Assembly (NCBI GenBank): GCA_016222825.1
Contig: JACRQF010000009.1
Span: forward strand, 806,001 to 870,000
Reading direction: 5' to 3'
Length of the DNA: 64,000 nucleotides
DNA from: Verrucomicrobiota bacterium
Lineage (GTDB): Bacteria > Verrucomicrobiota > Verrucomicrobiia > CAIQCK01
This document shows, piece after piece, positions 41,824 to 50,856 of this stretch. The position numbers were made by a program, and so were the translations under genes. The notes under the pieces are model-generated. The model was not told the DNA's origin and did no database searches. It was given only the letters and a program-made list of their open reading frames with translations. How positions within the stretch are numbered: the first letter of the stretch is position 1; each line of letters starts with the position of its first letter.

Positions 41824-44800
41824 TTACTCTCGCGAGAGCTTCACGTCGTGGTGGCCCTTGCGGAGCACGTCCACCAGTTTGCTCTGATGCGAGCCGTAGG
41901 TGTAGGGCGGCACGGCGGGCGCGTGGGCCATCGAGCCGCCGACGGTGAAGTAGGGCGGCGGGTCTTTCATGCGCGGGCCAGTCCACTCCTGGATGAAGTT
42001 GACCATGCCTTTGGTGATGAGTTCCTCGTAGGAACGGTTGAAGTGCTCGGTGAGCGCGCCGGTGAGGTTCAACTTCGTCTTCGAGTCGCGTCCGTCGTGG
42101 CAGCGGACACAGTGCTTGTCCAACGTCGGCTGAACGTCGCTGGCGTAGTGGATGGGGCGCGGCGCGGTTTCGCCGGGCTGGGCGAAGGGTTTGACGGGCG
42201 GCTGGCGGAGCGCGGCGAGCCGCCTCGGCTCAGGCGACTGGATGCGATGCTCGTGGCAGCCGATGCAGGAACGGTTTTCGCCGGGCTTCAGGTTGACGAA
42301 GGTCCGCATCTTCTGGACCTCCATGAAGTTCTCGTCGAGCGCCTGGAGGTAGATATTCTTGTCGGCGGGCACGGTGAAATACGCCGAGCCGTCCGCGTGG
42401 ATCGGCACGATGCCGTGCAGCACCGCGACCCAGATGTGCGTGTAGTAGCTGATGGCGACCATCTGGCCGGGGAAGCTGTCGCCGGGCTTGGCGTCGCATT
42501 GCACCGACCACGGCCGCGGGATTTGCTCCATCACGCGCAGCCACTTGACGGTGCCGGGCTTCACGCCGTCGAGGCCCTTGTGAACGTCGGCGACGAGCAG
42601 CGTCGCCATCTTCGTCGTGTCGGCCGATTCGGTCGGCGACGCTGACGCGACTACGGGCGGCTGCGGGCGCGGTTTCAGCAGCATCGGCTGCCAGCAGGAA
42701 ATCTCCGGGTCGCGATAGACCTCGACGCGGTTGCCGAACGTGTCGAGCAGGTAAATGCCATAGCCGCGCGGGTCGTTGTAGCGCTTGTCGGGGTTGCACG
42801 AGACGAGGAAGAACTTGTCCGAGAGCGGATACGGGTCGCAGTAGAATGGCCCATAGACGTCCTCGCGCCACTCGCCATTGCGGAATTGGTAGAGGCCGCG
42901 CAGCCCGCGCGTCTCGACGTTCGGAGTCAGCGAGGTCATCACGGCGGGCGTGCGCTTGTCCTTGTGCAGGTCCAGCAACACGATCGCGCCGACGGCGAGC
43001 GGTTCGTGGCCGCAGCCGGTGCAGACGACGAGGTCGGGCCGGCCGGGAACCTGCCGCCCCTGCACAAACGCGCCGGGGTTGGCGATGTTGTCGCCGTAAA
43101 TCTCCTCCGAGCCGCTGCCATCGGGCCGCATCGTCCAAAGCGGCTGGATGGCGGCGATGCCTTTATAGACATACTCCCAACGGTTGTAGAGGATGCGACC
43201 GTCCTCCAACATCGTCGGCGTGAACTCGCTGAGCGCACCCTGCGAAAGCGGCCTCATGTCGCTGCCGTCGCTGTTCATCCGGTAAAGGCACGTCGTGGTC
43301 AGCGAATGCCCGCCGCAGAGCACGCTGCGCTCGCAGCGCGACGACACGAACGCAATGCCACCGTCGGCGAGGTAGCACGGATGCATGTCGTCGGTCCAAT
43401 GGCCATAGAGCGTCGGGTCCTTCTTCATCTGCTCCGGCGAATACATGGCGTATTTGGCGACGCGCTCATCCTCGTCGGCAGGCGGCTTCGTGATCTGGCG
43501 CAGGCCGCGGCCGTCGAGGCCGGTCTCGTAGATGCGATAGCCGGTCGGCATCTGTGCGCGGTAGCCGAACACGATTTTGCGCGCATCGGACGAGAGGTCG
43601 TAGCGGTCGAAGATGCCGCCTGCGAGCTGCGGCACAATCGCGCGCGCGCGGCCGTCGGCGAGCGAAACCTCGCAGATGTTGCCGCCCCACTCACTCGGCC
43701 CGTGATAGTAGTCGTCGTAGTAATGCTGCGAGTCGTAGGTGTAACGCTTCGTCACCAGCAGCGTCGCCCCGCGCAACAGCGGGTTGGCGTCCACGAGCAT
43801 CTGGCGTTTGCAGCGTTCGAGTTCCGCAAGCAAACCGTAGCCCGCCACTCCGTGGCGGGAGGAGGATGACATTGCCGCCACGGAGTGGCGGCCTACGTTC
43901 TCGGCGTTGCGTTCCAACTCATCCAACTTCCGCAAAAACTCCGCCGCCGGATAATCCTTCGGAAACGACTTGCCGAGTTCTGCCACCGCCAGTTGCAGCT
44001 TCGCGATGTCCTTGCGCGCGACGGTGAGGTCCACAGCAGCAACGCACTGTTCGAGCGTGGCCGGCGTGCCCGGCGCTGCGTTCACCGACGCCAGCAATTC
44101 CTTCTCGAACCGCGTGTCCTTCGAGCACTCGAACCATCCGCCCGGCTGGAACCAGTTGAAGTTCACTGTCTCCAGCAGCCGGTTGCTTGCGGGCGGGAAG
44201 TCCTTGCGCAGTTGCTCCCAGAATCGCGGCACCGGATCAGGCGCCGGCGTGAAGAAACGCAGGAACAACTCGGGACTCATATACGAACGCAGCTCTATCC
44301 GTTCCTGCTGCAACCGCACCATCAGCCGGTTCTCGCCCACCGCCAGCGGCAGATGGAGGAGAAACTGATTCCGCCGGTCACCCTCCAACCTCATTCCGGT
44401 CCCGTAGCGTTTGTATTCGAGATGCGTCTCTTGCGCCGCGACCTGCCTGCCGTTCAGCCATACCTCCATTTTGTCACCGCCACCAAAGCCCGCCGTCAGC
44501 GTCACGGCTTTCTTCGCCGTGATGGTCCGACAAACCACCACCGCCTTCTGCGTCGAGTTCTCGCCCACTGTGGGAATGAGCGTCCCATCTTTCCAATCCG
44601 CCCGCTTCGTCCAGAGCGGCTTCCCAGCCTTGTCCTTCGCCGCAAGATCCACACCTTTCTCCGGCGACGCCACTTCGCCCTCTGCTACAAACCACGGCCC
44701 GCAACTCACCGTCGCCCTCACCATTGTCTGTTCCGTCACCCACGCCGCATACTTCGCGCGCGCCGCGAGCATTGTCTCCGCCAATGTCGCCTTGCTCTCG

Positions 44801-44871
44801 TAGAAACAATCATCTGCCGCTGCCGCTGTCAGGATACAGCACAAACCCAAGATGAACGGTTTTATTCTCAT
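41824..44871 (-). CDS. HzsA-like diheme propeller protein (paralogue B), truncated by an in-frame TAA
   Basis: A 1015-residue exported protein. Signal peptide MRIKPFILGLCCILTAAAA; then a PA14/CBM-like sandwich (FGGGDKMEVWLNGRQVA, ENRLMVRLQQE), a helical middle, a TolB-like propeller (DARKIVFGYRAQMPTGYRIY, YLADGGIAFVSSRCERS) and two heme motifs, CIGCH from residue 869 and CVRCH from 921. It matches paralogues A and C from the middle domain on. AAGGAG precedes ATG 44871 and overlaps the stop region of gene C, so B follows C in the operon. The protein stops at VKLSRE, where relatives continue; the lost part is at 40999-41823. A 60-base palindrome (43837-43896) is embedded in frame in its middle linker. 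Confidence 0.8.
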   Translation of the reverse strand: MRIKPFILGLCCILTAAAADDCFYESKATLAETMLAARAKYAAWVTEQTMVRATVSCGPWFVAEGEVASPEKGVDLAAKDKAGKPLWTKRADWKDGTLIPTVGENSTQKAVVVCRTITAKKAVTLTAGFGGGDKMEVWLNGRQVAAQETHLEYKRYGTGMRLEGDRRNQFLLHLPLAVGENRLMVRLQQERIELRSYMSPELFLRFFTPAPDPVPRFWEQLRKDFPPASNRLLETVNFNWFQPGGWFECSKDTRFEKELLASVNAAPGTPATLEQCVAAVDLTVARKDIAKLQLAVAELGKSFPKDYPAAEFLRKLDELERNAENVGRHSVAAMSSSSRHGVAGYGLLAELERCKRQMLVDANPLLRGATLLVTKRYTYDSQHYYDDYYHGPSEWGGNICEVSLADGRARAIVPQLAGGIFDRYDLSSDARKIVFGYRAQMPTGYRIYETGLDGRGLRQITKPPADEDERVAKYAMYSPEQMKKDPTLYGHWTDDMHPCYLADGGIAFVSSRCERSVLCGGHSLTTTCLYRMNSDGSDMRPLSQGALSEFTPTMLEDGRILYNRWEYVYKGIAAIQPLWTMRPDGSGSEEIYGDNIANPGAFVQGRQVPGRPDLVVCTGCGHEPLAVGAIVLLDLHKDKRTPAVMTSLTPNVETRGLRGLYQFRNGEWREDVYGPFYCDPYPLSDKFFLVSCNPDKRYNDPRGYGIYLLDTFGNRVEVYRDPEISCWQPMLLKPRPQPPVVASASPTESADTTKMATLLVADVHKGLDGVKPGTVKWLRVMEQIPRPWSVQCDAKPGDSFPGQMVAISYYTHIWVAVLHGIVPIHADGSAYFTVPADKNIYLQALDENFMEVQKMRTFVNLKPGENRSCIGCHEHRIQSPEPRRLAALRQPPVKPFAQPGETAPRPIHYASDVQPTLDKHCVRCHDGRDSKTKLNLTGALTEHFNRSYEELITKGMVNFIQEWTGPRMKDPPPYFTVGGSMAHAPAVPPYTYGSHQSKLVDVLRKGHHDVKLSRE
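43837..43896. repeat. 60-bp palindromic element embedded in frame in paralogue B
   Basis: Arms 43837-43858 and 43875-43896 are inverted complements at 21 of 22 positions; each arm is also a 7-pair hairpin with a 3-base loop (CCGCCAC-TCC-GTGGCGG and CCGCCAC-GGA-GTGGCGG). It encodes exactly 20 residues, VGRHSVAAMSSSSRHGVAGY, without breaking the frame, in the linker just before the ..NPLL.. segment. Confidence 0.85.
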
Positions 44872-44879
44872 CTGGCTCC

Positions 44880-47810
44880 TTACTGAATTCTCGGCATCAG
44901 GATCTGCTGGCCGGCGAGCTGTTTGGCCTGCTCGGCAGGATCGAACGAGCCGTAGAAGACCGCGTTGCAGTCAATCCACGCCGCCAGCCGGCGCAACTCG
45001 GTATCGTTGAGTGTGACGCCCTCGTGGCCGGCGCGCAACATCTTCATCAGACGGCTGCCGAGCGCGCCGTGGACGCCGCCGACGGGCGTCATCTGAATCT
45101 GGTTGCGCTGTGCGAAACGCGGCACCAGCGGGTCGCTGACGGCTGACTTGCGCTGCTTGGGCGGCAGGGTTGAGTCGCCGCAGAGGGAGATGTAGGACTT
45201 CGTGAAACCGGCCTGCGGCTCGCCGGTGAGGACGATACCTTTCTTCGCTTCGGGGCCGCTGTGGCATTTCACGCAGTGTTTATTGAGCACGGGCTGGACG
45301 ACCTCGACGAACGCAAAGGGGCGGCCGCCGAGTTCCCCCGGCTCGAGGCGCGATGGCGGGCGCTGCATCGCCAGAGGCACGGCGTGCGTCCTGGTCGGCG
45401 CGGACATGCGGTGCTCGTGGCAGCCGACACACGACGTTTTCTCGCCGGGCTGGACGTAGGTCGTTGAACGCATTGTCTGGTAGGCGAAACCGTCCTTGTC
45501 GAGTGCCTGGAATAGGACTGGCTTGTGGGCGGGCACGATAAAGCGCGCAGAGCCGTCGGCCTCGACCGGCACGGTGCCGAGGATGGCGCGCGTGTTTTCT
45601 TCGCCCGCGACGCCGATGCGCGGCGAGTTGGCGATCCATGTCGTCTTCGGGAAGATCTGGACGATACGCAATTCCTTGATCGTGCCGCGCGGGACATTGC
45701 CGAGACCCTGATAGATGTCTGTGACGAGCATCTCGCCGGTCGGCACCGCTTCAGCGGCGACAGCGCTCGGTAAAGCAGGCGGCATCGGCTGTGGCCGCAA
45801 TGGAATCGGGCTGGTGCAGCCGAGTTTCGCGTCGCGGTAGAGCAATTCGCGGTTGCCCGCGGCGTCGAGCACATAGAGGCCGAGCGCGTTGTCAGGGTTC
45901 GGGTTCTTCCCGTGCTCGCCCTCGAAGATCAACCGGTCGCGACTGTAGGCGACGAGAAACAGTTTCTCCGACAACGGCCATGGCGAGGCGTAATACTCCG
46001 GAATCTGGTTGCTCTCCGCCTCCGGATACGGCCCCGGTGTGACGCGCGTAATGGCGTCCTGGCTGTTCGGATCCACGGCGGGGTCGAGCACGCAGACCGG
46101 CCCGCCGGTGACGGCATGATGCGCCGACGCAACGAACGCGAGCTTGCGGCTGCCGGGGATCGCTTTCGCTTGGAACGTGCAGTGCGGCTTTGGCGTCGCA
46201 TTGCCCCAGACGGCGATGGGATTAGTGCCGTCGGGCCGCGCGGACCAAAGGTTTTGGTGCGTGACGGCGTCGCGGTCAATGTAGTCCCAGCGAGCGAACA
46301 GGATCTCGCCGGTGTTCGAGACGGCCGGGAACCATTCGCTGACGTCGTTGAGCGAGAGGATGCGAAGGCCGCTGCCATCGGCGTTCATGCGGTGCAGCGT
46401 GTAGCTGTGCCAGCGCTGACTGAAGTTCGGCCCGAAACAGCGCGAGTAGCTCTGCCGCCGCGTCGAGACGAACGCGATGCCGCCGTCGGGCAGGTAGCAC
46501 GGCATCATGTCGTCGTAGCGGCCGCGCGTTAACTGGCGCAGGCCGCTGCCATCCACGCCGATTTCGTAGATGTGGAAATAGGCGCTCTCGTCGCCCTGCT
46601 CGTTGACCGGCAGCGTCTTCGAGTCGGGCGTCTGCGGCGGGCAGGCGACGAACGAGAACGCGATGCTCTTGCCGTCGTAGGAGAGGCACGGCTCCAAGTA
46701 GTTACCGGCGGGCAGTTGCGAACCGACGATGTCGCGCACGGCGAGCGAACCGCCGGCCTTCTCCAGCACGAACAATCCGCCGCCGGGCCGCTGCCGCCAG
46801 CCGAAGTATTGGCCGACGAGATGGCTGTAGCTCGGCTGCGCGCGTTTGCAGAAGAGCAGCTTGTCGAAGTTGAGCAGCGGGTTGGCGAGGATGATCTCGC
46901 GTTTGAGCAGGCGCGTCTGGAGGTAGAGCCGGCGCAACTGCGACAGGTCGGAGCAAGCTGAAGCTTGAACTCCAACTGCTGGCGCGTTGGCAGCGGCCCG
47001 TTGGAGTTCGGGCTTCAGCTTGTTGCCAAATTCCGCCGCGAGCTTCTGTGTCCGCTCGGAGTGTTCCTTGATGGCGGTGATGTATGCAGCGGGCGCGTCG
47101 GTCAGTTTGTCCTCGCGCCACCATTCCTCCAGCGCCAGCAACAACAGTTCGCGGTCGGCCTGCGGCGCGAGTGAGGGCGCGAGGTGTGCCAACTCTTCCT
47201 TCAGTTCGGCGGGAGCCGGCACGGGCGGCTTGTCAGGCCGCGGCACTTCGCCTTTGCCGAGCATCTCGTAGAACCAGCCGCCCTCGCCCTGCTTCTTCGC
47301 GTCGAACGCGAGCGACGCCTGAAACCGCTGGCCGTCGCCATACGCCACCACCGGGTCCCAACCCGTCGTGTCGCAGGCGATGCCGCCGCGTTTGTCCACG
47401 ATGAATCGCAGCGTGTCGCCTTGCTTCACATCGAGCGTCAGCTTTGGCTCGGCGCCTTTGTCGTTGTCACCGTCAATCTCGGCCTTCCAGATTTCACGGT
47501 CGTTGTGGCGGATAATGGCGCGGATGCCGTCGCCGCTGAGATGGAGCTTGAACACGCGGCCCGCGATCGTCACGCGACCGTCGCGCGGCGCAGTGAATCG
47601 GCGCACGCTGGGCGTGCTCTGGCCGGGGTGATGCCAGTCCTTGCCGACGCGCGTCCAGTTTGGCCCCGTCCAGAACGTCGAGCCATACCACTCAGCGTCG
47701 CGATAGGTGAGCAGCGTGATGGGTTCGCTTGTTTCGCCGCAAGGCGCCGGTGCTGCGGCAGCGTGCAACGCGGTTAGCAGCAGAGCGGAAAGAGAAAGAA
47801 TGCGTTTCAT
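44880..47810 (-). CDS. HzsA-like diheme propeller protein with N-terminal beta-sandwich (paralogue C)
   Basis: A 976-residue exported protein. Signal peptide MKRILSLSALLLTALHAAAA; residues about 30-180 form an NPCBM-like sandwich (RRFTAPRDGRVTIAGRVFKL, DTLRFIVDKRGGIACD); then a helical middle, a propeller (DGSGLRQLTRGRYDDMMPCY, LPDGGIAFVSTRR) and two heme motifs, CVGCH from residue 794 and CVKCH from 846. The C-terminus is intact (RLAAWIDCNAVFYGSFDPAE). It lies directly upstream of paralogue B. A 69-base palindrome (46954-47022) is embedded in frame at the same linker as in B. Role as for A: a periplasmic electron-transfer or oxidoreductase protein is inferred from heme motifs only. Confidence 0.82.
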   Translation of the reverse strand: MKRILSLSALLLTALHAAAAPAPCGETSEPITLLTYRDAEWYGSTFWTGPNWTRVGKDWHHPGQSTPSVRRFTAPRDGRVTIAGRVFKLHLSGDGIRAIIRHNDREIWKAEIDGDNDKGAEPKLTLDVKQGDTLRFIVDKRGGIACDTTGWDPVVAYGDGQRFQASLAFDAKKQGEGGWFYEMLGKGEVPRPDKPPVPAPAELKEELAHLAPSLAPQADRELLLLALEEWWREDKLTDAPAAYITAIKEHSERTQKLAAEFGNKLKPELQRAAANAPAVGVQASACSDLSQLRRLYLQTRLLKREIILANPLLNFDKLLFCKRAQPSYSHLVGQYFGWRQRPGGGLFVLEKAGGSLAVRDIVGSQLPAGNYLEPCLSYDGKSIAFSFVACPPQTPDSKTLPVNEQGDESAYFHIYEIGVDGSGLRQLTRGRYDDMMPCYLPDGGIAFVSTRRQSYSRCFGPNFSQRWHSYTLHRMNADGSGLRILSLNDVSEWFPAVSNTGEILFARWDYIDRDAVTHQNLWSARPDGTNPIAVWGNATPKPHCTFQAKAIPGSRKLAFVASAHHAVTGGPVCVLDPAVDPNSQDAITRVTPGPYPEAESNQIPEYYASPWPLSEKLFLVAYSRDRLIFEGEHGKNPNPDNALGLYVLDAAGNRELLYRDAKLGCTSPIPLRPQPMPPALPSAVAAEAVPTGEMLVTDIYQGLGNVPRGTIKELRIVQIFPKTTWIANSPRIGVAGEENTRAILGTVPVEADGSARFIVPAHKPVLFQALDKDGFAYQTMRSTTYVQPGEKTSCVGCHEHRMSAPTRTHAVPLAMQRPPSRLEPGELGGRPFAFVEVVQPVLNKHCVKCHSGPEAKKGIVLTGEPQAGFTKSYISLCGDSTLPPKQRKSAVSDPLVPRFAQRNQIQMTPVGGVHGALGSRLMKMLRAGHEGVTLNDTELRRLAAWIDCNAVFYGSFDPAEQAKQLAGQQILMPRIQ
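46954..47022. repeat. 69-bp palindromic element embedded in frame in paralogue C
   Basis: Arms 46954-46976 and 47000-47022 are inverted complements at 21 of 23 positions around a 23-base centre. The length is a multiple of three and the stretch encodes KLKPELQRAAANAPAVGVQA... in the linker before the ..NPLL.. segment. Its sequence is unrelated to the element in paralogue B. Confidence 0.8.
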
Positions 47811-47828
47811 GGCGTTATCTCTTGGTGG

Positions 47829-49118
47829 TTATTTCTGAGCCTTTGCGTTCATCGCGTCAATCTCGGACATTTTGAACCGCACGCTGACGATGGAACAGCC
47901 GCCGTCGTCTTTGCGGTAGGTAGTGTAGGTGGTGGCGACAATGGTGCCGTCGGGCAACAGGTGGATGCCGGGATAGAAGCCGTCTTTGAAGGTCTTGAGC
48001 AGGCTCACGCGATACTGGCCGGGTTTGCCCTGCCGGATGTCGTCGCAGGTGCCGACCCACGCGATGAAGCCTTTGTCCTTCGCGTTCGGCGAGGCGTTGC
48101 GGAAGACGATGACGAGGCGGCCATCGGGCAGACGGATGCCGTGATGACGGTCGCCGGTGAGGCCCCACGGCGTGTCCACGGCTTTGCTCCACGTCTTGCC
48201 CTCGTCGCGGCTGAACATCACAAGGCTGGTGCCGGTGCGGCGGTTCTCGCGCATGATGCAGCAGAGTTCGTCACCATCGGGCGAGCGGAAGACATACGGC
48301 TCGCAGGGATCCTTGCCGACTAGCTCCGTGCCGTCACAAGCCATGACGGGCTGCGACCAAGTGAAACCGCCGTCGCGGGTCACAGACTGCAGCACTTGCA
48401 GGTTCGCGTCCTTGCCCTGCGCGCCGCGATGGAACATGCCGAGATAGGAGCCGTCCTTAAGCCGCACGATGCTGGAGAAGGTCATCACGCAGCGAAAGGG
48501 ACTGCTGAACCATGCCTTGGTGGATGCATCGGCGGCCATCGGGCCGAGTGGCGGTTCCTCGCGCCAGGTCTTGCCATCGTCTTCGCTCACGATGCGCGGC
48601 ATCCAGCCCCGCAAACGCCCGGCGAATTCTCGTGGCTTTTGCACATGCGTGCTTGCTGCGAAGACCCACAACCGCTCTTTGCCCTGCGGGTCAGTGATAC
48701 GGTAGATGCTGGGACAGTTCCTGAAGTTGACGTAGTTCGGCGGCAGCGCGTCGTCCATGCGCGTCCAGGTAAGCCCCGCGTCATCGCTGCGCGCCATCGG
48801 CCCCGCGTGACCGCCGTGGCCGATGTTCCAGACGCAAAACATCGTCTTGTTGTCCGCCAGCATCGCCGTGGTCGGATGCGCCTGATACGCCCCCGGCTCC
48901 GGTGAACCGCGCGCGATGATGACATGGCGATTCGTCTCGGTGGAGATGTCCAGAACCTTCAGCGCGTCCTTGTGCCGCTGCCAAAGCGCCTTCTTTTCTT
49001 CGGGTGCGTTTTGCCAGCCGCGCGCGGCGGCTTTTGCGGCATTGCCGACGGCGTCGGCGGCGTGCAACGCGCCCAACGGCGCGAGCAGCAGGGTAAGGAG
49101 GATGAGTATGTGTTTCAT
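47829..49118 (-). CDS. Secreted sialidase-like (BNR repeat) propeller protein
   Basis: A 429-residue exported six-bladed propeller of the exo-alpha-sialidase-like superfamily. Leader [22 protein letters not shown] belongs to the shared leader group. Asp-box motifs are visible: [32 protein letters not shown] and [11 protein letters not shown]. Arg residues in REN and VFRN could serve the arginine triad, but a complete sialidase active site cannot be confirmed; many such proteins act on other sugars. ATG 49118 follows the preceding stop by seven bases and starts the signal peptide, so the 55-codon-longer frame is rejected. Confidence 0.82.
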   Translation of the reverse strand: MKHILILLTLLLAPLGALHAADAVGNAAKAAARGWQNAPEEKKALWQRHKDALKVLDISTETNRHVIIARGSPEPGAYQAHPTTAMLADNKTMFCVWNIGHGGHAGPMARSDDAGLTWTRMDDALPPNYVNFRNCPSIYRITDPQGKERLWVFAASTHVQKPREFAGRLRGWMPRIVSEDDGKTWREEPPLGPMAADASTKAWFSSPFRCVMTFSSIVRLKDGSYLGMFHRGAQGKDANLQVLQSVTRDGGFTWSQPVMACDGTELVGKDPCEPYVFRSPDGDELCCIMRENRRTGTSLVMFSRDEGKTWSKAVDTPWGLTGDRHHGIRLPDGRLVIVFRNASPNAKDKGFIAWVGTCDDIRQGKPGQYRVSLLKTFKDGFYPGIHLLPDGTIVATTYTTYRKDDGGCSIVSVRFKMSEIDAMNAKAQK

Positions 49119-49125
49119 GGTTGTT

Positions 49126-50802
49126 TCATGGCATAGCCAGGTCGAGAAAGACGATCTTGGCCGGGCTGCCTTCCTGCAACGACAGTTCAATCTGGTTGGC
49201 GCCGTCCTTTGGCAGTCCAGGCGGCATGAGCCACGCGCGGTGATGTTCGAGGCCGCCGAGCAACGCGGGATATGGGTTCGCATACGGCTCGGAACGATCA
49301 GGCGTCTCGGCGAGTTCCTGGCCGTTGAAACGGCAACTCCAACGGCGGTTTCCCAAATCTTCTGGCGATTGGATGCGCAAGCGGCCGGGTTTGGTCCAGC
49401 CGCCGCTCGGCGGGGCCATGTCGAGTGTCACGCGATGGGTGTCGCCGGTCCGGAAGGTCTTCGGCAGCGGATGAACCGCCGCCGCCACACTCCACACCTC
49501 GCCCACGAAGTAATGCTGCGGTTGCCGCGCCACCCATGCGCGGTCGCCCAGATGCTTGAACACTTCGAACGGCGGCTCGCAGAACGGGCCGCGCTCTCCC
49601 GTCCCGTGTTCGCGATAATAGACGAAGTTGAACGCGCTCACGCCGTCCAGTCCGCGCGCGTAGGCCACGTGGGCCGTCGTGTAGAACTGCGCCGGGGTCG
49701 TGCGGCGGTAGGAAAAGTTGTCGTAGCCTCCTTTCGCGCCGACCACCGGGCCAACGCGCGTGGTGTGGCACATCTCGACGTAAACCGCCGCGTCGGGCAC
49801 CAGCGCGCGGATGGCGGCAAGGTCGCCGCCCTGCGCGGCGAAGTAGAAGTAGGAGAGGTTCACCATGTCCACACCCGCGCGAACCCACGCGGCCAGGTCA
49901 ATGCCCATCGCGTCGTGCGACGCCAGAAACGCGGGCACGCGCACGCACAGCCAACGCCGCTGGCCCGACGGCGCGGTGCGGTCGAGAATGCCGCGCACCT
50001 GCCCGATGAACTCGCGCATGATGGCGACGCGCTGCTCGCGGGTCGTTTCCTTCACGTCGAAGAACTTCGGGAACCGCATGAAGTCCAGTTCAAACCCGGC
50101 CAGCGGATATTGCCGGCAGATTTCCTCGATCAACCGCAGCTTGTATTCGCGGACTTGCGGAACGTTCCAGTTCAGATGCCGGTCGCTCCACTTGCTGACA
50201 TCGCTGCCGAGCCGCCATTCGGGATGCTCGACGTGCAGCGGCGCGAGCGTGGCCCAGGCGGTCTCGTTTCTCGGTCCCTTGGGGCCGAGCAACATCTCGT
50301 GGCCGTGGCAATCGTTCATCCGCAGCGAGACAAACGGCGCGAGCTTTTTCTCGCGACAACGCTTCGTGAACACCCCGACCATGTCGCCGCCCGTCGCCAT
50401 GTATTCGGCCCAGCCGCCCTTGGGCATGGGCGACCCGAACCGTTCCTGCATGAACTTCATGTGATCGCTAAACGGATACACCCGGCTTTTCCACCACGGC
50501 ACGTAACCAAAGCCCGGCTGGAGCATGTGAACCTCAATGCCCGTCCCCGCCGTCTCGTCCACCGCGCCCTCGATCATCTGCGGCCCAAACGGCGGGGTCC
50601 GTCCCTCCGCCGTTGCCGGCGCTTCCAGTTCGAGCGGCTTGCCCTTGTGATAAGGACTGACGCAGACCAGCGTGTGGGTCGTGTCGTCGCTGTAAAGCAC
50701 GCGGAACGGCGCTTTCGCGGGCGCGGGCTTCGGGTCGGCGGCGTGCAGCGCGGCTAGCGGAGCAAGCAGCAGGGCGGCGAGGAAGGTGAAAATGGGTTTC
50801 AT
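49126..50802 (-). CDS. Secreted TIM-barrel glycoside hydrolase-like protein
   Basis: A 558-residue exported protein. The leader [23 protein letters not shown] is a shared-leader copy. The barrel shows strands ending in acidic groups: [61 protein letters not shown] and AVYVEMCHT. The C-terminus is a beta-sandwich ([32 protein letters not shown]). It resembles the GHL10/family-10-like group of uncharacterised glycosidases; Asp in FELDFMRF is a catalytic candidate. The gene lies 54 bases after the 50857-53058 gene, with room for only a short leader. Confidence 0.72.
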   Translation of the reverse strand: MKPIFTFLAALLLAPLAALHAADPKPAPAKAPFRVLYSDDTTHTLVCVSPYHKGKPLELEAPATAEGRTPPFGPQMIEGAVDETAGTGIEVHMLQPGFGYVPWWKSRVYPFSDHMKFMQERFGSPMPKGGWAEYMATGGDMVGVFTKRCREKKLAPFVSLRMNDCHGHEMLLGPKGPRNETAWATLAPLHVEHPEWRLGSDVSKWSDRHLNWNVPQVREYKLRLIEEICRQYPLAGFELDFMRFPKFFDVKETTREQRVAIMREFIGQVRGILDRTAPSGQRRWLCVRVPAFLASHDAMGIDLAAWVRAGVDMVNLSYFYFAAQGGDLAAIRALVPDAAVYVEMCHTTRVGPVVGAKGGYDNFSYRRTTPAQFYTTAHVAYARGLDGVSAFNFVYYREHGTGERGPFCEPPFEVFKHLGDRAWVARQPQHYFVGEVWSVAAAVHPLPKTFRTGDTHRVTLDMAPPSGGWTKPGRLRIQSPEDLGNRRWSCRFNGQELAETPDRSEPYANPYPALLGGLEHHRAWLMPPGLPKDGANQIELSLQEGSPAKIVFLDLAMP

Positions 50803-50856
50803 GGCGTGCCTCTGAAACTATGGTTCATAGAACATGTTTGCGGCGACAGTGGGTGG

